From contig JAAYPU010000341.1 of NCBI GenBank assembly GCA_012519645.1, positions 1-12,715 on the forward strand: a stretch of DNA of 12,715 bases. The letters run 5' to 3'. The notes beneath the pieces were generated by a model. That model was not told the origin of the DNA and made no database searches. It was given only the letters and a program-made list of their open reading frames with translations. This stretch comes from Clostridiales bacterium (lineage in GTDB: Bacteria > Bacillota > Clostridia > Peptostreptococcales > JAAYPU01). Of the stretch, positions 1 through 6,373 are shown one piece after another (position 1 is the first letter of the stretch; each line of letters opens with the position of its first letter). Made by a program: the position numbers and the translations under genes.

Positions 1-70
1 AGTTTTCTAAATAATGAATATTCAAGAGGTTCTGCATTAAATGATAATGAATAATATTCAAAAAAAGATT
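1..70. repeat. Two palindromic TGAAT/ATTCA repeats
   Basis: Two related palindromic units lie in the AT-rich stretch after the stop codon of the membrane-protein gene: the perfect 10-bp palindrome TGAATATTCA at 15-24, and TGAAT-aat-ATTCA at 48-60. Each is preceded by ATAA or GATAA, so together they look like imperfect direct repeats 33 bp apart. They could be a weak terminator region for the gene ending at 71, or operator-like sites for whatever lies left of the window. The sequence does not decide between these, and no gene is visible in these 70 bases. Confidence 0.3.
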
Positions 71-517
71 TCACTCTTCGTCGATATCATCATTTGCCTT
101 TTTTTCACTAATATTCAACAGAAAATTCTGAGCTATCAGCCATGTTGAAAAAAATATAACTATGGATATTATCATTGTAAAAACGTCTTTAGTATTTGTA
201 AAATCATATCCTGCAATAAAAGCCTGAACTATTGCAAAGGTGACAGTTCCTGCTATAACACCTATAAATTTTACCTTTTTTCGTTCTTTTTTATTCCTAT
301 ATGTCAGATACAAACCTTTAAAAACGTTATTAATTGTTATATATACTGAAATGCCGATTGTGAGCAGGAAAATATCCATATACTCCTTTATGTTTTGCTG
401 CAGCACAAACTGCCTGTATAATAATATGGCCCATAACAACAACAAACATATTGAAAAAGCATTTGAATTGATCCTCCTCTTTTCTGAAATTATTCTTTCA
501 TCTTCTATCTTCCTCAT
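71..517 (-). CDS. Small multi-pass membrane protein paired with an HTH regulator
   Basis: This 148-residue protein has a charged N-terminus (residues 1-17) and about four hydrophobic segments at roughly 21-38, 46-64, 82-104 and 112-133. A basic cytoplasmic-type loop (RNKKERKKVK) separates the second and third segments, and the tail is acidic. There are no catalytic motifs. It resembles the uncharacterised membrane proteins that Firmicutes often encode next to a small HTH regulator (DUF6773-like); I offer that family name only tentatively. The start is well supported: GGGAGG lies about eight bases before ATG 515-517, inside the last codons of the upstream HTH gene, and only three bases separate the two genes, so they are translationally coupled. 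A plausible inference is a regulator/membrane-partner pair that senses an envelope or metabolic signal. The function is unknown. Confidence 0.75.
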   Translation of the reverse strand: MRKIEDERIISEKRRINSNAFSICLLLLWAILLYRQFVLQQNIKEYMDIFLLTIGISVYITINNVFKGLYLTYRNKKERKKVKFIGVIAGTVTFAIVQAFIAGYDFTNTKDVFTMIISIVIFFSTWLIAQNFLLNISEKKANDDIDEE

Positions 518-520
518 AAA

Positions 521-715
521 TCATTCCTCCCAGAAAATATCATTTAGAGTTTTGTTTAACTCTTTACAAATGGCAATGCAGAGCTTAAGAGACGGATTAT
601 ACTTTCCTGCCTCAATAAGACTTATAGTCTGTCTGGTAACACTGACTTTATCCGCCAGCTCCTCTTGTGTAAGGTCTTTTTCTATACGTGCCAGTTTTAG
701 TTTAATATTCTTCAT
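521..715 (-). CDS. Small Cro/C1-family HTH transcriptional regulator (YgzD-like)
   Basis: This 64-residue protein is essentially one HTH_3 domain. It opens with MKNIKLKLARIEKDLTQEEL, followed by the recognition region VSVTRQTISLIEAG and the typical tail NPSLKLCIAICKELN...LNDIFWEE. That pattern is characteristic of the short YgzD-type regulators of Firmicutes, which bind DNA as dimers. The frame stays open upstream to an ATG at 842-844, but I chose the start at 713-715 because it begins the domain at the usual place and because a consensus promoter (753-781) lies inside the longer version. The gene is the first of a two-gene unit with the membrane protein at 71-517. Such regulators commonly repress their own promoter; AT-rich palindromic sequence around the -35 box would suit that, but this is inference. 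Confidence 0.88.
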   Translation of the reverse strand: MKNIKLKLARIEKDLTQEELADKVSVTRQTISLIEAGKYNPSLKLCIAICKELNKTLNDIFWEE

Positions 716-752
716 GCTTTCAGCTCTCTTTTCTATTATCTTTCTTAACCGA

Positions 753-781
753 ATTATATAATATAACTTACACAATGTCAA
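753..781 (-). promoter_or_regulatory. Consensus sigma-A promoter of the HTH/membrane-protein unit
   Basis: Read on the minus strand, a perfect -35 box TTGACA (776-781) and a perfect -10 box TATAAT (753-758) are separated by exactly 17 bases. Transcription would start near 746, giving a leader of about 30 bases before the ATG at 715. Palindromic AATATATATT (781-790) overlaps the -35 edge and could be part of an operator. A promoter this close to consensus would be strong unless repressed, which fits autorepression by the first gene. Confidence 0.8.
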
Positions 782-876
782 ATATATATTACATATTTTA
801 CAATATATTTTGCAACGTTGATAAAAAATTTTTTTCATATGCAAAAAACAAATTAATGGTCAGTGGTTAGCACTTT

Positions 877-1085
877 CTTAATTTAGCATATTATTGAGTG
901 ATTTGATAAGCTTTCTACTTATCACCCATTGAAAGCGATGGGATTTCGAAGTAAAAATGACAGGACGTCATTTTTAGGTCAACCGCAGCATGGACGCTGT
1001 CGTTTGTCCGTGCGAGAAATTCAGGAGATTGAAATGCGGCTGATTCAGAAAGATTATCATTAACGAAAGAATCTGCTAAATTAAG
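877..1085. repeat. 209-bp inverted-repeat-bounded, hairpin-rich element
   Basis: CTTAATTTAGCA (877-888) and its exact reverse complement TGCTAAATTAAG (1074-1085) bracket a segment with several hairpins: 7-bp arms 904-910/918-924, 5-bp arms CCCAT/ATGGG 925-929/938-942, and a perfect 9-bp stem 953-961/967-975 with a five-base loop and trailing T run. A weaker GGAC...GTCC pairing lies near 991-1010. The part from about 977 to 1045 is clearly richer in G+C than the surroundings. There is no obvious target-site duplication and no transposase. It could be a miniature inverted-repeat element, a structured non-coding RNA closed by the terminal repeats, or a decayed insertion. I do not recognise a named family. 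It fills most of the gene-free stretch 841-1132. Confidence 0.5.
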
Positions 1086-1099
1086 TAGTTTAAGTTATC

Positions 1100-1138
1100 A
1101 ATTAAAAATGAGATTTTGATTATAGCAAAATCTCATTT
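1100..1138 (-). terminator. Rho-independent terminator of the V-ATPase operon
   Basis: The arms at 1126-1138 and 1106-1118 are perfectly complementary over 13 bp (core GAGATTTTG/CAAAATCTC) around a seven-base loop. On the minus strand the stem runs into five T residues and then an AT-rich tail. The hairpin begins inside the coding end of the subunit D gene, whose TGA (1133-1135) lies in the first arm, so it directly closes the operon. Confidence 0.85.
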
Positions 1139-1744
1139 GCGATTTTTAACACGCTTTAATCTGAAAAAATCCTCTCTTTCCTTTTCCTCAAGGACTTCCT
1201 CCATATATTTTACTTGTTCCTGATATTTAGGGATTTGAATTTTTTCTAAAGCATTTGCTCTTTTTTGAGTCTTCTTTATTTCTAAAGCCAGCTTATAAAC
1301 CGAAGTCTCAATTTCCGCAATTTCGTATATCAGATACTTGACCTCTCTAAATTTTATAAAAGCAAGGTCGACAGCCGGATTTGTCTGATAAAAACCATAC
1401 TGCGCTTTTATATCCGATTCTTCAAATTTGATTTTGGGAATTTCCACACCCATAACGCTTCTGGTCAATATCTTGAAGTCCTCCTTAGTGGATATGGATA
1501 ACCCGATTTCTTTTATTTCCTGAACGCCCATGCTTACATTAGCTATTTGAAGCGCCTCGAATGCTTCTCTAAAGGTGTCCGCCATTCTCGACTGGATATC
1601 CTTTACTCTATCCATCAAGGTCATCATTTCTCTGATGAGTACATTCCTTTTTTTATCTAATAAATCAAAACCGTTTTTGGAGAACTCCAAAAGATTTTTT
1701 GATTTTATGAGGTTTGCTTTGGTCGGTGCTATATGAATATCCAA
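1133..1744 (-). CDS. ntpD: V-type ATPase subunit D (central rotor shaft)
   Basis: Subunit D is the antiparallel coiled-coil shaft that turns inside the A3B3 head and couples ATP hydrolysis or synthesis to rotation of the K ring. The 203 residues match the family length. The N-terminus DIHIAPTKANLIKSKNLLEF shows the conserved P-T-K-x-N-L signature, and long heptad-rich helices occupy both ends (about 1-70 and 140-203) around a middle hairpin region. The start codon is TTG (1742-1744). It is preferred because it begins the family's normal N-terminus and follows a very strong AGGAGGAGG site 7-10 bases upstream. It is the last gene of the operon, 27 bases after subunit B, and its stop lies inside the terminator hairpin. 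Confidence 0.96.
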   Translation of the reverse strand: MDIHIAPTKANLIKSKNLLEFSKNGFDLLDKKRNVLIREMMTLMDRVKDIQSRMADTFREAFEALQIANVSMGVQEIKEIGLSISTKEDFKILTRSVMGVEIPKIKFEESDIKAQYGFYQTNPAVDLAFIKFREVKYLIYEIAEIETSVYKLALEIKKTQKRANALEKIQIPKYQEQVKYMEEVLEEKEREDFFRLKRVKNRK

Positions 1745-1771
1745 GCTTCTTCCTCCTCCTGCATATTATAG

Positions 1772-3157
1772 TCATTTACCTGATTTGCCTTGATAATATT
1801 TCCCTAACATCTCAGGATCAATACGCTCAAGCTCTTCTTTAGGCAATTGACTTAACATATCCCATGCCAGATCCAAGGTTTCACTGATGCTTCTGTTGTC
1901 GTCAAAATCCTGTCTGATAAATTTTTCTTCGAAAAGCCGTCCAAACTTAATATACAAGTTATCCAGCTCAGACAAATCATCTTCTCCTATGATTTGAGCC
2001 AAGGCACGAATATCCTGAACTTTAGAATAAGAAGCAAATATTTGATTTGCCACGTCAGGGTGATCTTCCCTTGTAAAGCCTTCACCGATCCCATCCTTCA
2101 TTAGCCTCGATAAAGAAGGTAATATACTTATTGGCGGATATATGTTTTGCTGGAACAATTCTCTGCTTAATACAATTTGTCCTTCCGTTATATATCCTGT
2201 CAAGTCAGGCACAGGATGGGTGATATCATCATTAGGCATCGTTAAAATGGGAAGAAAAGTGATAGAGCCGCCTTTATGTTTCATCATTCCTGCTCTTTCA
2301 TATATAGAAGCAAGATCTGAATACAGATATCCGGGATATCCTTTACGGCTCGGAACCTCTTCCCTTGCTGATGATATTTCTCTGAGAGCCTCGCAATAGC
2401 TTGTAATATCCGTCATAATGACAAGTATGTGCATGTTTTTCTCAAAGGCAAGGTACTCTGCAGCCGTCAAGGCACATCGAGGAGTCATTACTCTTTCAAC
2501 TATAGAATCATTCGCTAAATTTATATACATTACAACTCTTTCGAGAACACCTGATTCCTCAAAGGTTTTTCTGAAGTAATCCGCATCATCATGCTTTACT
2601 CCTATCGCTGCAAAAACTACCGCAAACTCTTCTCCTTCTTTTTCACTTATGTTTGCCTGCTTAACTATTTGAGCCGCAATTTCATTATGAGGCAGTCCAT
2701 TACCTGAAAAAATAGGAAGCTTTTGCCCGCGAATAAGCGTGGCTAAGCCATCAATAGACGATATCCCTGTTTGAATATAATTTCTCGGATATTTTCTTGC
2801 TACCGGATTAATAGGTCTGCCGTTTACATTGTAAACGTCCTTGCTGAATATGTTTCCTCCCTGGTCGATAGGCTCTCCAATACCGTTAAAGGTTCTGCCG
2901 AGAATCTCTTTAGACATAGGGAGCTCGAAAGGCTTTCCTGAAAATCTTACAGAGGAATTCACTACTGAGAAACCGGAAGAGCCTTCAAAGATTTGAGCTA
3001 CTATTGCGTCCTTATCAATTTTTATAACTCTGCCCCGCCTTTTGTTTCCATCATCCAAAGTAATGTCGATAACTTCGCCATAAGAAACATCTTCAGCACG
3101 GGAAAGGAATATCAATGGTCCTTCAATTTTATCAAGAAGTAAATATTCTTTACTCAT
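1772..3157 (-). CDS. ntpB: V-type ATPase subunit B (non-catalytic nucleotide-site subunit)
   Basis: Subunit B alternates with A in the cytoplasmic A3B3 hexamer and supplies the arginine finger. The chosen form has 461 residues, the usual family size. It has an N-terminal beta-barrel domain (about 1-75), a central nucleotide-binding fold in which the P-loop is replaced by SGNGLPHN (151-158; no lysine, hence non-catalytic), and ILPSLSRLM, whose Arg351 is the arginine finger. The C-terminal helical domain follows. The frame extends upstream to a GTG at 3164-3166, but the ATG at 3155-3157 gives the family N-terminus MSKEY and better spacing from the GAGG that overlaps the subunit A stop. The gap to subunit A is about a dozen bases, so translation is coupled. 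Confidence 0.97.
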   Translation of the reverse strand: MSKEYLLLDKIEGPLIFLSRAEDVSYGEVIDITLDDGNKRRGRVIKIDKDAIVAQIFEGSSGFSVVNSSVRFSGKPFELPMSKEILGRTFNGIGEPIDQGGNIFSKDVYNVNGRPINPVARKYPRNYIQTGISSIDGLATLIRGQKLPIFSGNGLPHNEIAAQIVKQANISEKEGEEFAVVFAAIGVKHDDADYFRKTFEESGVLERVVMYINLANDSIVERVMTPRCALTAAEYLAFEKNMHILVIMTDITSYCEALREISSAREEVPSRKGYPGYLYSDLASIYERAGMMKHKGGSITFLPILTMPNDDITHPVPDLTGYITEGQIVLSRELFQQNIYPPISILPSLSRLMKDGIGEGFTREDHPDVANQIFASYSKVQDIRALAQIIGEDDLSELDNLYIKFGRLFEEKFIRQDFDDNRSISETLDLAWDMLSQLPKEELERIDPEMLGKYYQGKSGK

Positions 3158-3170
3158 TATCTTCACATCC

Positions 3171-4940
3171 TCAACCGTATTCCTTAATCAGATCATCATA
3201 GTACTGAACTATTTTTTCACTGATTTTATCTATTTCGCTCAAGTCATCATTGGAGACAGTATATTTCATTTTAGTTACTTCTCCGAATAACATTTCATTT
3301 TTCACCTTTGAAATCGGTACTCCTTTTTTAATAGTCAAATGTGCTTTGTCATATAGCAGCTCTATACACTTCAACATTTTATACTGTTTGATCAGAGGTA
3401 CAAAGGTGTCATCCTTATGAAAAGCATTCTGCTGTAAAAATCCAATTCGAAGCACTCTTGAAATTTCTAAAATCAGTCTTTGGTCATCGGGGAGAACATC
3501 TTCTCCTACCAGCTGCACGATTTCCTGTAATTTGTTTTCCTCATGAAGAATGCGAATCATCTTTGCTCTTAATTCCAAAACATCTTCATTTACATTTTTT
3601 TCATACCAGTTTCCAAGCATTTTCACATACCCGCTGTAGCTGTTCAGCCAATTAATGGCGGGGTAATGCCGCGCATAAGCAAGCTTTTTATCTAAACCTA
3701 AAAAAGCGTTCACATATCTTTTTGTATTTTCTGTAACCGGCTCTGAAAAGTCTCCTCCGGCCGGAGATACTGCACCAATGATCGTAATGGAAGCTTCCTG
3801 GTCATTTAATGTTTTGATATATCCCGCACGCTCGTAAAACTCAGCAAGTCTTGAAGGCAGATAGGCAGGGTATCCTTCCTCTGCAGGCATTTCTTCAAGT
3901 CTTCCTGATATTTCTCTTAATGCTTCCGCCCATCTCGATGTGGAATCCGCCATAATTGCCACGTTATACCCCATATCCCTATAGTATTCCGCAATTGTAA
4001 TACCTGTATAAATACTTGCTTCGCGAGCAGCAACCGGCATATTTGAAGTATTGGCTATAAGGATAGTCCTTTCCATGATGCTTTTTCCTGTCTTTGGGTC
4101 TATCAGCTTTGGAAAATCCTCAAGCACTTCAGTCATTTCATTTCCACGTTCACCGCAGCCTATATATACGATAATATCTGCATCAGACCATTTCGCAAGC
4201 TGATGCTGGGTCATCGTCTTACCTGTTCCGAATCCTCCCGGAATAGCGGCAGTTCCTCCTTTTGCAACCGGGAAAAAAATATCCAGCACTCTTTGTCCGG
4301 TTACAAGAAGACTGCTAATGGGAAGTCTCTCTTTTACCGGTCTTGGTGTTCTTACCGGCCACTCATGAGACAGTCTTAGCGGATACATTTTACCTTCATC
4401 ATCTTCTATTACAAGTAATGTTTCTTCAATATTGTAAAATCCATCCTCTTTCTTCTCTATTACTTTTCCGCTCATGCCCTGGGGCACTAATACTTTATGA
4501 AGTATAAGGGATGTTTCTTCCACAGTTGCAAAGCATTGCCCTTCCCTGAGAACATCGTTTTCTTTTACGGTGATGCAAACCTTCCATTTTTTCTCAGTGT
4601 CAATGGACAAAAGCCCGATGCCTTCCGGAATAAAGCCTTCCGAAACACTATTGATTTCTAATAACGGTCTTTCTATACCGTCAAAAATATTTCCTATTAA
4701 TCCGGGTCCCAATTTTAGAGACAAAGGCTTCCCTGTAGAAATCACGCTTTCTCCTGATTTAAGCCCTTCCGTTTCTTCATAGACCTGAATCGTTCCCCGG
4801 TCTCCTTCCAGAGCGATAACCTCACCAATGAGTTTTTTGCCGCCTACCATAACCATTTCACGCATCTTAAAGCCTGTCATGCTTGTTGCCTTAAGCACGG
4901 GTCCATTGACCATCGTGATTATACCTTTTAATTCAATCAT
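3171..4940 (-). CDS. ntpA: V-type ATPase catalytic subunit A
   Basis: This is the catalytic ATPase subunit of the V1/A1 head. The 589 residues fit the family. The order is an N-terminal barrel (1-70), the A-specific non-homologous insertion (about 115-195), the nucleotide-binding domain and the C-terminal helical bundle. The Walker A loop is GGFGTGKT at 235-242, with Lys241; the more usual form is GPFGxGKT, so the proline-to-glycine change is a small oddity. The catalytic glutamate is in GCGERG (Glu264). The Walker B/switch region DSTSRWAEALREISGRL is intact. It starts with ATG (4938-4940) and overlaps the end of the subunit E gene by eight bases (ATGATTGA), a typical coupling arrangement. 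All catalytic residues are present, so the head should be active. Confidence 0.98.
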   Translation of the reverse strand: MIELKGIITMVNGPVLKATSMTGFKMREMVMVGGKKLIGEVIALEGDRGTIQVYEETEGLKSGESVISTGKPLSLKLGPGLIGNIFDGIERPLLEINSVSEGFIPEGIGLLSIDTEKKWKVCITVKENDVLREGQCFATVEETSLILHKVLVPQGMSGKVIEKKEDGFYNIEETLLVIEDDEGKMYPLRLSHEWPVRTPRPVKERLPISSLLVTGQRVLDIFFPVAKGGTAAIPGGFGTGKTMTQHQLAKWSDADIIVYIGCGERGNEMTEVLEDFPKLIDPKTGKSIMERTILIANTSNMPVAAREASIYTGITIAEYYRDMGYNVAIMADSTSRWAEALREISGRLEEMPAEEGYPAYLPSRLAEFYERAGYIKTLNDQEASITIIGAVSPAGGDFSEPVTENTKRYVNAFLGLDKKLAYARHYPAINWLNSYSGYVKMLGNWYEKNVNEDVLELRAKMIRILHEENKLQEIVQLVGEDVLPDDQRLILEISRVLRIGFLQQNAFHKDDTFVPLIKQYKMLKCIELLYDKAHLTIKKGVPISKVKNEMLFGEVTKMKYTVSNDDLSEIDKISEKIVQYYDDLIKEYG

Positions 4941-5574
4941 TTATGCCATCCGCCCCTCTCAAAGCATCAAACAGCATTGTCCCGATATAGTTTTCGTTGT
5001 TGTTGATAATGGATTTGATTGATAAATCAAGTCTATATGCTTTATTGTAATCGGTACAAATGAGTCCGCCTATTATATCTTCTTTAGATATTTCAAATTG
5101 TATTTGCTCCCTTGAATAATTATTCTGTTCTCCAACAGAATAGACGTATTCACTGAATCTTTCTATATCCTTTTTCTTAGCATAGAAAGTAAAGCCCTGA
5201 ACATCAGAAAAACCGGTTATTGCCTTTAGTACTGCCTTTTTAAAAAACTCCTCATATTCCCTGCTATCCGTATAAGCATTTGCTCTTTCAACCAAAGTTT
5301 TTAGAACATCTGCCATTATTTCTTTTTTCTTGCTATGGATAGCTTTCATCTTTTGTACATTGGCACCGGAAATAAGCTTTGATTTTTCTTCTTTCGCTTT
5401 TTTCTCCATATCATGAATAAGCTTTTCTCTTTCCTGATTCAATTCTATTGTAAAAGCTTCTATTATTTTTGCGCTTTCTTCGTTCAGTCTTTCTGCCTCT
5501 GAATCATATTCTTTTTTTGCTTTATCTAAAACCATAGCAGAAAATAAATTTAATTTTTCTTCTATTGTTATCAT
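4933..5574 (-). CDS. ntpE: V-type ATPase subunit E (peripheral stalk)
   Basis: Subunit E pairs with the small coiled-coil subunit (9411-9725 here) to make the peripheral stalks that hold the A3B3 head against the membrane stator. The 213-residue protein has a long charged N-terminal helix (about 1-110, rich in K, E and A heptads) and a mixed C-terminal domain (about 115-213) with the family pattern ...GGLICTDYNKAYRLDLSI..., which caps the head. This architecture and length fit the family. The ATG at 5572-5574 follows GAGGTG at good spacing; that SD overlaps the TGA of subunit F, 12 bases away, so the two genes are coupled. Its own end overlaps subunit A. Confidence 0.93.
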   Translation of the reverse strand: MITIEEKLNLFSAMVLDKAKKEYDSEAERLNEESAKIIEAFTIELNQEREKLIHDMEKKAKEEKSKLISGANVQKMKAIHSKKKEIMADVLKTLVERANAYTDSREYEEFFKKAVLKAITGFSDVQGFTFYAKKKDIERFSEYVYSVGEQNNYSREQIQFEISKEDIIGGLICTDYNKAYRLDLSIKSIINNNENYIGTMLFDALRGADGIND

Positions 5575-5586
5575 TTAAGCTGCACC

Positions 5587-5892
5587 TCAAATCTTTAATC
5601 CTATAGATCCCTTAATTATATCTGTCATATGGCTGGAACCTGTCATCCCATTTTCTGTAGATATTTCTACAATTAAAGGTCTTTTACAATTTATCTTGAT
5701 ATCTAAAAGTCTGTCTTCCACAAGGGAGTAGACCTTCTCATCGACGACAAGTATTTGGATTTCTTCTTTTCCAAGCACTTCATCAAGTATTCTTTCTGCT
5801 TCTTCTTTTGTCTTAACCAATGTGCCCTCAACACCTGCCAGGCGCATCCCTAATAAAGCATCATTATGGGAGCTGATGATATATGTTTTCAT
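5587..5892 (-). CDS. ntpG: V-type ATPase subunit F (central stalk; NtpG)
   Basis: Subunit F binds subunit D in the central rotor and modulates coupling. The 101-residue length and the Rossmann-like pattern are typical: a first strand TYIISSHNDALLGMRLAGVE (compare the family G-x-x-D-x-x-x-G-F/M-R-L-A-G), a helix rich in glutamate (KTKEEAERILDEV), a second strand IQILVVDE and the closing strand RPLIVEI. Only eight bases separate it from the subunit K stop. The likely SD is GGGAGG inside the last codons of K, about 14 bases before the ATG at 5890-5892. That is longer than optimal, so initiation may depend on translation of K. The symbol follows Enterococcus hirae naming, in which NtpG is the F subunit. 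Confidence 0.93.
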   Translation of the reverse strand: MKTYIISSHNDALLGMRLAGVEGTLVKTKEEAERILDEVLGKEEIQILVVDEKVYSLVEDRLLDIKINCKRPLIVEISTENGMTGSSHMTDIIKGSIGLKI

Positions 5893-5900
5893 CGCAGTAT

Positions 5901-6320
5901 CTATAGCCTCCCGAGAATTATGATAGATATAATTAATCCATAAATTGCGATCCCTTCTGCAAGGCCAACAAAGATAAGAGTTTTACCTAAAATTTTAGGA
6001 TCTTCCGATACTGCCCCTAAAGCGGCTGAACCGACTGTTCCAACGGCATATCCTGCCCCAATAGCAGCTAAACCCGTACTTAATGCTACAGCAATAAATC
6101 CAAGCCCGGAAGTTCCTCCTGCTTCGCCTTCGCTGACCGCATAAACAATTTCAGGCACAGCAAATCCTATGGCAATTAGCATCATAGGGATATAAACTGC
6201 CAGATTAAACCCTAAAGCTTTTTTGATCTTCTTTCCTGAAGTCTCAGTTGTCATAAAATAGGCACCGGTTCCAATGGTTGCAAGTACGAGTAGCATTACA
6301 GAAATTAAAATAAATCTCAT
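5901..6320 (-). CDS. ntpK: V-type ATPase subunit K (rotor-ring proteolipid)
   Basis: This is the ion-carrying proteolipid of the membrane ring. The 139 residues form four hydrophobic helices: about 1-22, 39-62, 72-100 and 113-137. The last two make the classic hairpin, with a glycine-rich helix (STGLAAIGAGYAVGTVG), the polar loop SEDPKILGK and an ion-binding helix carrying Glu122 in GLAEGIAIYG. The first pair lacks any carboxylate, so each subunit offers one ion site, as in other clostridial proteolipids with this N-terminal extension. The glutamine found in Na+-binding Enterococcus NtpK at the glycine-rich helix is absent, and no Ser/Thr follows Glu122, which favours H+ but does not prove it. 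GAGG lies eight bases before the ATG, preceded by a very AT-rich 53-base gap. Confidence 0.95.
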   Translation of the reverse strand: MRFILISVMLLVLATIGTGAYFMTTETSGKKIKKALGFNLAVYIPMMLIAIGFAVPEIVYAVSEGEAGGTSGLGFIAVALSTGLAAIGAGYAVGTVGSAALGAVSEDPKILGKTLIFVGLAEGIAIYGLIISIIILGRL

Positions 6321-6373
6321 TTTTCTTTCCTCTTTTCTGATTTAATTTATATTTATTACTTTTTAAAATTTTT
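6321..6373 (-). promoter_or_regulatory. AT-rich leader and RBS of the proteolipid gene
   Basis: This is the longest gap within the operon, and it is almost entirely A and T apart from the SD region AAGAGG. It lies directly before the gene for the subunit needed in many copies per complex. In F-type operons (E. coli atpE) a U-rich unstructured leader boosts translation of the ring subunit. By analogy this stretch may do the same, but that is inference from composition only. Confidence 0.35.

Noticed and set aside
240..761. Plus-strand open frame across the two leftmost genes
   Set aside because: It runs antisense to two well-supported minus-strand genes and has low-complexity, unfamily-like protein content with no RBS. 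It is a shadow frame.
716..844. N-terminal extension of the HTH regulator to the ATG at 842-844
   Set aside because: The extension would contain the consensus promoter and adds a Cys/Tyr-rich stretch not seen in this regulator family.
877..1085. Retron-like non-coding RNA (terminal inverted repeats, TTAGC near the first repeat, internal stems)
   Set aside because: No reverse transcriptase gene exists on either side within the window. The repeats include the TTAGC bases themselves, and there is no long msd-type hairpin. The similarity is superficial.
4570..4782. Plus-strand small frames within the V-ATPase genes (for example 2142-2399, 3458-3655, 4570-4782, 6780-7064)
   Set aside because: All lie inside strongly conserved minus-strand coding sequence, lack SD sites and have no recognisable motifs.
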